Below, piece after piece: positions 35,890 through 48,348 of a stretch of DNA of 64,000 nucleotides. The stretch's first letter is position 1; every line of letters starts with the position of its first letter. The notes beneath the pieces were generated by a model that was not told the origin of the DNA, searched no databases, and worked only from the letters and a program-made list of their open reading frames with translations. The stretch lies in contig NC_060065.1 in assembly GCF_020283565.1 (NCBI RefSeq), positions 41,900,409 through 41,964,408 on the forward strand, read 5' to 3'. The translations under genes and the position numbers were made by a program. Origin of the DNA: Trifolium pratense. Taxonomy: Eukaryota > Streptophyta > Magnoliopsida > Fabales > Fabaceae.

Positions 35890-36190
35890 CGTTGTCTATA
35901 AAACCAAGCTGAATGAACATTAGGGTTCCATGTGCCATTAAAAGAACCGGGCGTAGCAGCCAAAAATTTGCGTCCGAGTTCCGTTGCGGGCATAGAACAA
36001 AATTTCTTCAATTCCTTTTCTCTCTTCTTCTGCAACAATTTTTACTCTGCAGAAGCTTTGAAAGGATTTGTACATTTATCTATTTCTTTGTTTTTTTTTT
36101 TCATATTTATTTTCTTCGGCCGATCCAATCCAATGGGTTCTCCGTAATATTTTTTTTTGAGATCTCAATTTCACCCGGCCAATAATTTTT
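35890..36190 (+). other. Unrecognised GC-richer island with promoter-like features
   Basis: A TATA-like ctataaaacc (near 35896) is followed by attagggttcc, a telo-box-like motif often found in 5' UTRs of plant translation genes. A mixed-composition stretch (gcgtccgagttccgttgcgg) and a pyrimidine-rich tract come next. Plus frames starting at 35913 and 35932 stay open for 71-90 codons but lack any familiar motif and end in low-complexity Phe-rich text. It could be a relic promoter and first exon, or a non-coding transcript start. Confidence 0.3.
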
Positions 36191-38540
36191 TTGGGGCAGT
36201 GTCAATGTTTATGCATGTTTTTTATTTTTTTTTCTTTCTCTTCATGCTTAAATTTAGAATTTTATAATCTGCCCTATATCTTTAATTTTATGATTCAGGT
36301 ATGAAATTTTGCTATTGTTGGACCTGGATTTTTTTTTTTTTTTGGAAAAATATTAGGTTTTGTTTTTTGCATTTGAATTTGTAATAAATGGAAGTGTGGT
36401 ATGATTTGATTTCATTCAATTACCCATGATTTCATTCAATTACCTATGATTTCATTCCAACATTTAGTACTGTATGTCATAACTGGTGTTTAAGAAAAGC
36501 TATGTTTTAGTACTGTATCTGTAAATGGGGTGTTTTTGTAAAGAAAGTAAGAATGTGTATTGAATTTTTCAAATGGTGTGATATTAGAGGACAATAGATC
36601 TTATAATTAGTGATGTAGGCTCTGTTTGGATTAGGTTTGAGCATCGGTTGGGTTCGAACGAAAATCACAAAACTAATAAAAATTGCAACCATTTAATTTG
36701 GATCCAATTCTGACTTTATACATGTTTGGGTTGTTTGAGGGTCGGGTCGTACCGGGTGTCTTCAATATGTTATTGTTTATTGGTTTAGAGTTTGGTCCTA
36801 GTTTGGATAGTAATAAAAATTTCATTCAATTGTTTGGATGTTTTAGAATGGAGTGAAATGATTTTATCATTCCATTGTTTAGGAAGTGAATGAAATGAAT
36901 TATAACTTTTTTCCTTTTGCAATTACTTTGAATTTTGAACTCAATTAAATTAACTTATAGTACTAGTAAGTAGTAAACACAAAGAACAAAATTTAACTTC
37001 TTTTTCAGGTAAATTTTTTTTTATATCTAATTTGTCTACTTCATGACTGGGCATTAAACGAGTGAGTTGAAGTAGTCATAGTCATAGACTCAACAAATCC
37101 AAAGAAAAAAACACGAGGATTAAACGAAAAAGAAAGAAGAGATAAAAATGGATTGCAGTACCTCAAGTTTCAATTATATAGCAAGGAACAATATATTAAA
37201 AGAAAGATGTATCAATGTATAATGAGATGGAATCAATACAACCAACATCTATTCCATTTCATACTTTATTTCAGTGGTTTTTTCTAACATGAGCAAGTGG
37301 TTATTAGTGGATGCACCAAATACATAAATTTGTATCACTAAATATATAATCTTAAAAAAAGTTCCACAGAGAGACTTGATGTTATGATTTCACATTCATC
37401 GGGTGCTTAAGGATTAGAAGTTGATGAGTGTTGTGAACTTGATTTTGTTCTAAAAAAAAATTCATTGCTTATTGTTATATTTTTTTTAACCAAATTCAAA
37501 CTATGTTCAAATCATACACATACACTATGTATAGACTAAAATCATATGCAATAATTCCAGTTAATCACATCAAACTCTAACAATGAAATTTCTACCCTAA
37601 CACAAATTCAAGTTCAACAAGCTAATAATGATTGTTAACTCTCATTACAATAATAAACAAATTAAAAATAAAAATGCATGTGATTGAAATTATTTTAAGT
37701 TGAACAAGGTAATAACAGATGTTAACTTTATTCATGTTAGTCTTTTAGAAAACATGTTATAGACTAAATTGGCAGTAAATATTTAAATAGAAAAACCAAA
37801 TTAATAATAAGTTGTTAAAATATAAGAATTTAATTGATAGTAAGTGGTGATGAGTGTGGAACTCATCAAAATATTATAAAAAATATTCTCAAAAACTTGT
37901 GCAGGCATGTGCCCACACAAGTCTGTACTTCCCTCCTATGTCCCTGTGCATTATGCGTAAGTCTCGAATAATATTATAACGAATTTTATAAAATCAATCG
38001 TTGGACTGAAAGATCATATCATATAGATCATCCATATGAAAATCATTTGATATGTTATTGAGACTCATCAAATCAACCGTATTTAATAAAACTCATAGAC
38101 CTAAACAACAGAATGCTATACTATTCCTTTCCTTTCTATTTCACCAATTCAAACTTAGCTGTAGTGATGGTCTGATGGAGGTAGTAATTTTTTTACGGCT
38201 AGACACTGACTTGCATGATAAATATTATGTGTATAATTGTTTTACTTAAATCGAAATGGATTAAGTTTTTTTTTTTTAAAAAAAGCTAAATTAGTCCATT
38301 TAAATTGACACAAGAGAGAATTAAACCTAAGACCTTAAGGAGAAGCACACTCCAAAGTCTCAAGCCAATGTCACCGGTCATTTTTTATTACAAAACTATG
38401 AAGACTATAACTTCGAGCTAGAAATGACAATTACTATTATTGTTGATGCCGTGAACACTTTTATCGATATGGTTGGTCCACTGTGGACGAAACTAAAAAA
38501 ATCATAAGTTTCGGGTTGGTCCCGCTGTTTGTACTTCTAT
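36191..38540. other. Intergenic, AT-rich, repeat fragments
   Basis: No gene is supported. A tandem triplicate of atgatttcattcaattacc lies near 36400-36450. A possible MITE lies at 36790-36910 (gtttggatagtaataaaaat...tgtttaggaagtgaatg). A fragment related to the foldback element of 28588-28958 is at 37975-38105. A reverse SINE-like patch is at 38285-38385. Confidence 0.4.
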
Positions 38541-38702
38541 TTTATTTAAGGAGAAAACTTAGAAACAGTACCATACACACTGTTGGTACTATTCTCCAAT
38601 AGAAACTTGACGTGTAAAAAAATAATAGACGTGTCATGTTCTTATTGGGAACAGTACCAACAGTGTGTATGGTACTGTTTCTAAGTTTTCTCCTTTATTT
38701 AA
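38541..38702. mobile_element. Mutator-like MITE, 144 bp, with 9-bp target duplication
   Basis: The element (38550-38693) starts GGAGAAAACTTAGAAACAGT and ends ACTGTTTCTAAGTTTTCTCC. The terminal repeats are nearly perfect for about 45-50 bp. TTTATTTAA flanks it at 38541-38549 and 38694-38702. Confidence 0.9.
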
Positions 38703-39592
38703 TACTCCAATTGTTAAATTATATCTTTAAATTGTATCTTTTAAATTATATATATACTTTTTAAATTATATCTTTATATTTAATACTAAAAAAATCATAG
38801 TTTTTTTAAAATTTTATTTTTTAAATTATATCTTTATTTAGTTCGGTCCAATTGTTAGATGTGTGACTAAAAGGTTAAAATTAAGTATTTATCTAATAAA
38901 AAAAAGGAAAATAGGGTATCCCATCCTATTGATATTCTTATTCGTTCACTATAAAACGGAATAGTGAAAAAAATAAGTAGGGGTTCCACACCATCAAATG
39001 TTATGAAGTACTTGTATTATACATGCACATTATCACCAAATCCATTTTCTTCAAGATGTAGCCCCAGCCACCTGGTGGTGCGATTGCGCCTCAACGTTGC
39101 ACGTCACCACCACTTTTTTACCGCCATGAGGGTGGTTTATGTGGTTATCGGCATTCCTCCACTGTGATGTTTTTAATTGAAAAATAAATGTGTCGCCACC
39201 TCTTCGATGCATTATTTCTACAACTATTTTTTTTCATCACATGTCACCATTGTTTCTCTTTTGATATATTTTTGTTGTCTATATATTATGAAAGGCTAAA
39301 GTAGAAATAAAAAAATATATTGAAATTTTAATAAAAAAGAAGAATTAACTTTGATAATCATCAAAAGTTTCATGTGATATTTTACTAGTATTTTTGGATA
39401 ATGTTAAACCTGTCTTGTTGATGTACCTTAGAGACATTTAACAATTGCTTAAAAAAAAAAAAAAGAAGACATTTAACAATAATTCCACTTTTATTAATAG
39501 TTTTGTTTTTTTTTTACAACTTCTAATTGCTAAAAAGTATTTAACCGAAGTGATCAAACAATTTTGTATTTATTACATGTAAAGGAAGAAAA
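38703..39592. other. Spacer upstream of NCR-like gene
   Basis: AT-rich, no gene seen. The last 150 bases before 39593 should include the promoter of the cysteine-rich peptide gene. I saw no clear TATA box at the expected distance. Confidence 0.35.
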
Positions 39593-39873
39593 ATGTCTTC
39601 AATGTTGTATTTTTTTTATGCTTTGAGTATATTTCTTTCTCTTTTTCTCATTGTAGCCGACCACGGTAACAAAAATTCACACCATTTTCAAATTTCTAAT
39701 TCATTTTATACACAATATTTAATCAACACTTGGTAAATTTTCATTTGTTTTTATTTGATATTTCAGGTTCCATTACTTGCAATGATCATTCTTCTTGTAC
39801 AAAATTTCCGTGCATTTATCCGGAAATTCCAAAGTGTGTTACTAATATATGTAAGTGCGTCATAATATTATAG
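39593..39873 (+). CDS. NCR-like secreted six-cysteine peptide
   Basis: Two exons, 39593-39665 and 39767-39873, with a GT-AG intron of 101 bases after the first base of a Gly codon, encode 59 residues. Residues 1-22 are a strongly hydrophobic signal peptide (FFYALSIFLSLFLIVA). The mature part has six cysteines at 29, 35, 40, 48, 53 and 55, spaced C-x5-C-x4-C-x7-C-x4-C-x-C. This is the canonical pattern of nodule-specific cysteine-rich peptides. The intron position near the end of the signal peptide also matches that family. NCRs are made in infected nodule cells, routed to the symbiosome and drive terminal differentiation of rhizobia. Both exons are below usual ORF-size cutoffs, so the gene is easily missed. 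Expression and exact signal cleavage are not shown by sequence. Confidence 0.85.
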
Positions 39874-40320
39874 AGAAGTGCTAAATATTATGAGAGATTT
39901 CATAAAGAATTGCAACAAATCAACATAGCTTGTTCTTTTAAAAAGGAACATTTTTTTTTTTGAAGACAAAAAGGAACATATTGTAACTCAGTTTCATGGG
40001 TAGGTTGGGGTTGAAGTGAATGTAAGGTGCAAGAGAAGACTTGTGGACTTAGAGAATAATGAAACTAATAAGTCTTATTTAATTGTATGTCCATAATTTG
40101 ATTAAGTGTTCCATTTACTTTATTGTCATAATTTATTTTAAAGTCATCAAAAGCACATCAAGAGCACAACCCAACAAACGTGACTCAGGGTTCAAAACTA
40201 GATTGCAAAAAAAAAAAAAAAAGTTCCGATCCACATCATTTATTATACTCCATACCTCATTTTGTACTTTTAGTGGCTCATTTTAAAACTTGAAAATAAG
40301 TATTTGTTTAATAAATAAAA
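39874..40320. other. 3' flank of NCR-like gene
   Basis: AT-rich, with no coding sequence recognised. A degenerate SINE-like patch is possible near 40150-40200 (caacaaacgtgactcagg, gggttcaaaactag). Confidence 0.35.
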
Positions 40321-41110
40321 AAACGTTGTATCAAGCACTTGCATCTTCTTCAACCTCACTCTGTCCAGGAACGACACAACAACCCCCCTTCCTCTCATTG
40401 TGATGAACACCAAATTCCCCGTATATATGCGGGAGACTAATGAAAAGCTAAAAGCCTAAAACTAGACACCACCTAGTAGAGGCACTTCTAATCACACATT
40501 TAGAAGACATTCCTCAGCCTCCAAACTACCGAAGCGAACCATTAACCCGACCTAAAAAGATGTTACTAGACTCTAACTCCAGATCTCGAATCAAAATTGA
40601 TCGGTTCATCGGAATTCAAAAAGCAGCTCCTCGAACCAAAAATTAATGGGGTAACGGTAGAATGAAAATCTAGGCACCGATAAGCCCTCAACTTGCAGTC
40701 CATCTCCAAACAGTCAACATCGACGCGGAAGAGGATCAACTAGATACAAAGAAACCTCCAAACCTCAGCAGATTTGGAAAAGTGGTAGCAATGTTTTGGT
40801 TGCTAAATGAAGTTACCGAGCTTCAATTTTAATGCCCAATTTTTCTTCTTCTTATCGTGCATACTCAACAAGAATCTAAAACCTAAAACAGCAAGCCGAA
40901 ACGGCAAGATACCAACAAAGATTCAAAGCACTCCAACCATCAAATCTAAGCGAACTCAGCCACCGCAACGACGGCAACTCCAACCAATTAATAACATGAA
41001 AGACGACTGACGACCAACACGACAAACCGACGGTGGTTAAACGACCCTTTCGGGTTTCCAACCCCAAATGGGTTAACAGGTGATGCGCCCATGAGGGGCT
41101 AGGCACCACT
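40321..41110 (-). other. GC-richer unrecognised segment, probable retroelement remnant
   Basis: Composition departs from its neighbours, with ctccaaacagtcaacatcga, gcggaagaggatcaac and ccgtatatatgcgggagac. There is no long intact frame and no recognised domain in either direction. It may be part of a non-LTR element or captured gene sequence. I see no diagnostic motif. Confidence 0.25.
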
Positions 41111-41388
41111 GGGCGTCATTAGGTCACCATTGTCCATTGGCTGCTAGATTTTCAAGAACTAATATTTGTGCTTAATTTTCAAGAAGCAAACATATAACAA
41201 CATCTTACTGAACTAGATAATTTTTAAGAAGCACAATAATGTTTTTAGCTTTGATAACACGTTTTAATATAGCATAAAACCAAACACATGATAGAATGAT
41301 ATGAGCTAGCTCCATGTTGTGGCTGAAAAGGTTTCTTTATTATTACACCATATATTTTCCAGCACCTAGTAGCACCAAATATAATTTC

Positions 41389-44300
41389 TTATATTTCCAA
41401 TTTATGGAGAATGATATGAGCACCATATAGTGGCTGAAGAGTTATTACTGAAGCTGGAGCATGAGCATAAGTTGGAGAAAGTTCAAATGAGAAATGTTGC
41501 AAAATCAATGCTATTGCCATCTTTGCTTCCAACATGGAATAATTTTGTCCAATGCAACTTCTAGGACCCCAACCAAATGGAAAAAATGAAATTTTACCAT
41601 TTGATGCTTTGGAAATTCCTCCAGAAAATCTCTCAGGATTGAACACGTTAGAATCATCACCCCATAGTTCAGAGTCATGGTGAAGCCAAGCTATTGGTAA
41701 GGCAATTTGTACTCCAGCCGGTAATGTTAGGTTCCCGACTTTTACATCTTTGTAAACGGCCCGAGGAATCATAACTACCGGTGGATATAACCTTAGAACC
41801 TCGTACAAAATCATGGTAACCTATCACAAAAATTGCCACATAGTGACCTATTTAGATGTTATTCAAAGTAGATTAGGTAAAACTCAAGACCTATATAAAA
41901 TATAGATAAAATCTAAAATTGATTTATAAAGAATGTACTTCATCCCTCACCTTACAAATTGATTTTTTAAGTATAAGTTAAACTAATATAAAAACTAACT
42001 AAAAAACCAAAAATGTCAAATGGATCACTAACATTAGCAGCTAGTACTGATCTAGTGACATTCTGCATATTGGTCAATCATAACTAGTCACTCATTTAAC
42101 GACCGTTTTTGAAACCTTATAGAGACCAATTAAAATATTTGGTCACTAAATCAATTACTGCGGAGACTGAAATAAGTCTTTCACTAAATCAGTTACTGTC
42201 AACGATATTTTGCAAATCAGTCACAATAGAAACCGGAATAATTCGGTCACTAAATTGAATATTTTTATCCGATACTTACAATCTTAAGATGACTTAGTCC
42301 TTCAAAATCTGGTTTTTTGTTGCCAAAAACTTGTAGAACTTCCTCCCTTGCATGTGCTTGCCAATTAGGGTACCTACTCAATAATAGAATTGTCCAAACA
42401 AGCAAAACTGAAGTGGTTTCTTCCCCTGCAAGGTGGAAAAGCTTGCATTCCTTGATCACATCATCAAGATTCATTCCAACATTTTTATTGTTGTTGTTTT
42501 CTTCAATTTCCTTGTGATTTGATTCAAGAAGAATTCCTAATAAGTCATTCTTAGTGGCTTCACCTGCCTTTATTTCTCTTTCTCTCTTGTTAATCATATC
42601 AGTCAAGGAAGCTATTATATACCTGTCAATTTCCTTCAACCTTTTGTTTGTCTTAGTGGGTAGATACCTACAAAACAAACTCTATTAGAGTTTAATTATG
42701 CATTTTAAGAGTGCATTTTAATGAAATAATTTGTTTAGATAATGTAAATTTTACTAGGTAACAATTTTTTTTTTTAATGTCAATTTCATTGTTTACATCA
42801 TAAAATTTGTAGAATTTCAAAATGAATAATTTTTTGAAGTATTTTGTCAAAACTAAATATAGAGGTAGAATTTAAAATACCACATGAACACTAAGAATTT
42901 AAAATTTCTTCTTCTTCTTCTTCATTATTATTATTATTAATAATAATGTGAATCTTAAATTTGTTCTTATAATCTTTTCAAATTTTGGAAATTGGTCCAT
43001 ATATAAATTTTTAAAAATTGCAAATTGTTTCCTATCATTTTTCAAAATTTACAAATAGGTCCCTACAATTTAAAATATTGCAAATTGATTCCTATTTTCA
43101 TATTTTTAAATTGCTCCTAGACTTTTACAAATTTGCAAACACAATTAATCTTACCTCCAACCAGGGATATAAATCTTCGTCAAAACTTCCATGGTAAGTT
43201 CAGCTTGTTCCTTTTGAAGTTGAAATATTTTCACTCCTTCTTCATAACTACTTCCAAATGCTGTTCGAGCAATAACATCACTTGACAAATTTTGAATGGA
43301 AGGCCACACATCAATTTCACATGATCCATCTGATGATAACATTCCCTCCCATTTTCTAATCAGATCATTACAACTTTCGAAGAATATTGGTAACATCATC
43401 TGTGGCGCACAAAACATAAATTATGTTGATTATGAATAGTGCACATAGTTAAACTGCAACACTTTTAAAACGGAGGAGTAAATATCGACTTTTTTCAGCG
43501 AATAATAAAGAGAAACAAACCTTCAATTTTTCTAAATTGAATGCAGGATTAATTATCTTTCTATGCTTATTCCACTTTTCTCCCTCGTGGATTATAAGAC
43601 CAGTAGCTAGTATTCTGACAAGAGGATTATTATTAGGCTTTTGGAAGTCGTAGATCTTATTGAAAACTTCTTTAACTAACTCAGGATCTGTTAGGATCAC
43701 CCTTGGTGTTGGTCCAAACCACATAAAAGAATTCTTCCCTGCAATTTTTTTTTTTTGAAATGGAAAAAATTAGTAATTACTTGAGAAATTGACGTGTGGC
43801 AAAAATTATTAATTTTGGGAGAAAGAAAGGTGAAAAAATTGATTATTAAAAGGAGAAATGTTATCAACAGATGGAAAAAAATGGCAAAAATTATTAATTT
43901 TGTTGGTAAGTTTCTTCTTTATCGGGACTTAAACTTAAAACCTTTTACACCTTTATATCTTTAATTCTTAACTCAAATCACTTTTCTGCATGATTATTAA
44001 GCCTTAAATTAAAGAATATATAGTTAAACAAACAAAACTTTCGTATCAACAAATAAAACTATACCAAGAAACAACACCATCATTGAATATAGATAAAACT
44101 ATACTTTTTTGTGTCCTGCAATCAGAAACATTATCGAAGGGACCGAAGTTCAAACGCTACTGTTTCTTCGCATGACACTTTTTTTGGGTTCAAATTCGCA
44201 TGATACTTTGAAAAAGGCGGTTTTATTTTAGTTTTCTTTTGGGCTAACCCTTGGCCCAATTGTTGAGTACACCTACCAGCCCGTATAAGAAACCCCCTCT

Positions 44301-44805
44301 TCTAACAATTTGGTCACTAACATTTTTACTAGTAAATAAAATCTTGATTTTCAGAATATTTTTGCTTATATTCATTTCATAGAAATTTGGTCACTAACAT
44401 TTTGCTTATATTCATTTCATAGAGATTTTTTTTCCGAGCAAATTCATTTCATAGATATAACAAAAATGAAATTGTACAAACTAAAATATAGGATAACAAC
44501 ATAAGATATTGAGAAGAATATAGAAGAATACCATGTTTAGCAACACTTTGGTTACCAAAGGGAAACACATGGGGAACTATATCATCAGATAGAGGCATGG
44601 GTTTGGATCTTGCTTCCTTTTGCATCTTCATAAACTCTTTCATGTCTCCAACTAAAAGCTTATATGGGTTCCCTTTAAGGCCTTGTTCTCTTAACAACTT
44701 TTCTAGCTTCTTGGGTCTTAGCCATGACCATATCAACATTTTCCATGCCCAAACAAGGGTTGCTAAAAGGATTATGCATACTGATATTGCACATAATGCT
44801 TCCAT
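41389..44805 (-). CDS. CYP72A: Cytochrome P450, CYP72A subfamily, copy A
   Basis: Five exons on the minus strand, 44532-44805, 43521-43738, 43155-43399, 42280-42667 and 41389-41820, join to 518 residues, the normal CYP72A length. A membrane anchor spans residues 5-25, followed by the CYP72A-typical [22 protein letters not shown] block. The I-helix oxygen motif is AGEETTS, ExxR is E382-R385 (EVLRLYPP), and the Arg-containing PERF box is intact (NPERF). The haem loop is [10 protein letters not shown] with axial Cys464. ER-bound CYP72As oxidise triterpenes, gibberellins and secoiridoids in various plants; Medicago members make saponin precursors. Substrate here is unknown. An upstream in-frame ATG at 44835 would add ten residues; the MEALC start matches family N-termini better. 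This copy is the most divergent of the three and uses an ordinary GT donor for intron 2. Confidence 0.93.
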
Positions 44806-47060
44806 CTCCCTCACTATGTGTGTGATTAGAGACAAAAAAAAAATGAGATAATGATGATGAAGATGAAGTCAAAGACTTCTAACATAATTTTGCAATGAAT
44901 GTGAATCTCAACTATTATGTATATGTACATATTTTGTGGCACTTTAAATAGAAAAAATACAAATAATTATTTAAAGATTAATTGTATATTTTATATTTTT
45001 GAAAAAGTTATCAATGAGTGTTAATTTAGACTCTAACCTTTAGGTAGGAGTATAGTAATATAACTTTAAGAGATATTTAAATCTCTTTAGGGGTGATTCT
45101 AAAATAACTATTTCTTTCACTTTAATTAATAATTTCTCCATTCCCTTTTATTATTATTATTTGAAAAATTTAAATTTGGTACATTTAATTGATAATTGAA
45201 AATTATAATTAAAGAAACTAATAATTTTCCATGTTTTTTTTTTTTCTGGATTTTTTTGTTTGCCATGAAAAGAATCTTGATTATCAACATATTATCAGTG
45301 ATTTTGAAAAAATACAAAGAGGATGACGTTCAAAGATTAGGTGGAAGTTGCAGATAGTGTGGGAGTCACTGATACATGTTCCGATACTTTTGTCAAATTG
45401 ACATCATTTGAAGTTTTGATTTCATGTGTATTTTCAATATTGATGTAATCTTTTATTTTATTTATTTATTTTTTTACAATTATGTATAAATTATATGATT
45501 TATAAATCCAACAAAAATAAAATAAAAGTATGACTTTTAAAAAAAATATAGGGCACCAAACTCAAACTTCTGACAGGGACTCAAAATCTCAGGGACGACC
45601 GTAACTAGAAGAGAGATTTGCTAATCTGAAGCTTACGGTAAAAGTAGCTAAAGTCTAATCAAAGATTATTCCGTCAAGATTGAAACACATGAGTTTTTTT
45701 GTGAATGATTCATCTCTAATTGAAATCTATTAACTATAAACACAACTTGTGTTTTTTCCGCCAAACCCGAAATTAAAGCGATAAAGCGGTTTTAATTTAC
45801 TTTTTTTTTGGCAATTTTTTTAATTTACTTTTTAACTATAAAAACATAGAAACAAGGTTCATGAAGATTTCGTGAAAAAGAACTTCACTATATATATATA
45901 TATATATATATAGCACCGCTCTTCTCTTTAACACAAGTACATAAATATGGTCAATTAGGTAAAAAAAAAATTTCCTTTAATCCGTTTGGTGCGTAGGATA
46001 AGAGACATCTTATTATGTTTCAATCTAGTGTTTGGTGATGAAATATGATATGAAAAGTTAATCATGAAACTTATCCTATCATAGCTCTCTAGTTAAACAT
46101 ATTATCCTGATTTTGAGCTGAGTTATCAGCGGGATAAGATAACATAATAATTTATTGATTTATTCTATAAAATATATTTTAAACTTTAGTAATTTTTTTA
46201 AAAATAATAAAATGAAATTAATAAAATATAAATAAAAAATAATTTGATATTAAATAAAAATAATTATTTTTTAAATATATACATAGTTTTCTCACAAGGG
46301 TAATTTTGTAATTTACATAATTTAAAAAATCAAAATTCTACTAAAATTAGAATATTGGTTGAATATCTTATATATATACTAACTATTAATCGTAAGCTAG
46401 TATATCCTTTGTGAGTTAGACTTGAGAGTTGAGATACATTTCATTTGTCAAGAAAAAAATTGAGGGTTTCATTTAAGAGAGATTGACACAGGTAAAAGAT
46501 ACCCTCTCCTTCCCAAAATTCTACTAATTTATATACTCACCTTGATAAAATGCTTCGAAAGGAAAGGTGTGTTTGTATGAATGCTCCTTAATTACCACCT
46601 AATAAGACAAAGTTCCATTAAACAAATATACATTGAGAGGAAATGTGTAGAATAGCAACATAAACATTCAAGATGAGACTAAGGAGGAAAAAATATCAAA
46701 CAAAGTGTATTGTTTAGTTCTTTGTGGATTGGTGATATATAAAATGAGAGATATGGAACATCACCTAAACAACTCAAATGTGGAGACAGTTTGTTTTTAT
46801 GAAACTCGAATGTGGATTGTTAAAACAAATATAGGAAAACACGATAGACACCATTAATGAAGAACACATGATGTGCAAAACTTTAATAAAGAATAATTAA
46901 TGAAAGACTCATCCTTCATATTCGCAACAATTGCAATGGTGAATGTTCAAATTCAATGTATAATGAGAAGCAACCATCACATTTGTTGGAGGCTAGCACT
47001 ATGCATTTATGAATCACATTTACAATATTTATATTCTATATATAGGGTATGTTTTTTACC
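44806..47060. other. Intergenic between CYP72A copies A and B, left part
   Basis: No gene is supported. An (AT)n tract lies at 45890-45912. A MITE-like unit at about 45981-46141 starts tccgtttggtgcgtaggata and contains tagtgtttggtgatgaaata; it is related to the insert that truncates the P450 fragment at 58583. Confidence 0.45.
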
Positions 47061-47065
47061 TGCAA

Positions 47066-47245
47066 AAGGAGAAATACTTCTATGGGCACAAACCCAAATT
47101 ATACTGGTTAGACACACTCACAAAATTTAATAAAAATAAAGCAAAATTGGTTAAAGTGATGTGACAACTTTATTTTTCTTTTAATTTTTTTAGTTTGTAT
47201 GAGTGTGCCCAAGTTTTGTGCTCAAAAGTTTGTGCCCAAGCAAGT
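47066..47245. mobile_element. MITE-like relative of the intron-4 insert of copy B
   Basis: Begins ggagaaatacttctatgggc, then acaaaccc, and ends near gtttgtgcccaagcaagtg. The same terminal wording occurs in the complete element at 50333-50442. This copy is longer and its right end is degraded. Confidence 0.5.
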
Positions 47246-47806
47246 GTTGCTCTGATAACAAGTTGTCTCTGCAATGCCATGTAATATGTATGCAACTCAT
47301 AGATATTTTACTCCAATGGTGATACCACTTTTTGAATATCATACATTAATGATAAACAGTATTGTTTTGACATATATGGAAGTTATTTAATTAGATTTAT
47401 ATACCAAAAATAAAAACAACATCAATTTAAGGTACTGATATCATCAATTTTGATACCATCTGTGACACGTCATGGAACTCCAATGATAAAAAAGTTAAGG
47501 TGTCGTATCATTAGTCTATGAAACTCTCTTAGATAAATTTATTCGAGATGCTCTAATACACAATAAGACAACAACAATTTTTAAAATATTGAACAATTTA
47601 TTATTTTGTACGAAGTTGGTTGAAAAATGATATTTGGATATTTTAGACAACCTGCACTTGAGAGAAAAAAGTTGTCATGTGGTCTTGTGCGAGATAAGAA
47701 TTTCAGTTTTGTTCATATATATGCCCTCTAATTTATCCGGGGCTTGAAGGGCCGTTCTATTAGCACACATTTTATGATGGACCAATACTTTAAAAAGTTG
47801 AGACTT

Positions 47807-48041
47807 CTTTTGCCACCCTATTCACTTTCTTGCGCGCCCTACAAATTTATCAAAATACTCCCGTCCGCTACTTAGATAATAAACACCCCCCAAAAACACA
47901 CTATCTTTATAACTTCCGCTACTTAAGTAGCGGACGACATTCACAAAAAATTATCATTTTTATAACGTCATCTACTTAAGTAGCGGAAGGGTAAAACAGA
48001 AAAGATGTAGGGCGCACGAGAAGGCTGTAGGGTGGCAAAAG
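47807..48041. mobile_element. Foldback MITE with ctacttaagtagcgga motifs, copy 1
   Basis: Left cttttgccaccctattcact and right ggctgtagggtggcaaaag are inverted, as are cgcgccctac and gtagggcgcacg. The interior holds repeated palindromic ctacttaagtag units. No clear target duplication is seen. Confidence 0.6.
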
Positions 48042-48109
48042 TAAATCTAAAAAAAGTTAGCTCAAATAAAATTAGGCCTTTTGGCCTAGCCTATTTAGCC
48101 TATATAAAA

Positions 48110-48348
48110 AGAGAATTTTTTTTGCTACCCTACCACCTTCCCTCTCGATCTATTAATTTCCTAGTTTACCCTTTCACTACTTAAGTAGTGGACGTGTAAA
48201 TGATGTCGTTTTGTTTTTCTCAAATTTCTCTTTTTTATAACGTCCTCTACTTAAGTAGCGAACATAATCCACTACATAAATAGCAGACGGGGGTACTTTG
48301 ATAATTTTGTAGGGCGCACGAGAAAATTGGTAAGGTGCTAAAAGAAAA
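48110..48348. mobile_element. Foldback MITE with ctacttaagtagcgga motifs, copy 2
   Basis: The same layout as the copy at 47807-48041, starting near tttgctaccctaccacc and ending near gtaaggtgctaaaag. It shares gtagggcgcacgagaa and ctacttaagtagtgga. The two lie only about 70 bp apart in the same orientation. Confidence 0.55.

Noticed and set aside
35736..36185. Overlapping open frames on both strands at the GC-rich island
   Set aside because: No domain, no conserved motif and low-complexity ends. Kept only as an unexplained island.
46900..47130. 76-codon plus-strand frame
   Set aside because: It runs into a MITE, lacks a signal peptide or motif, and has no splice continuation.
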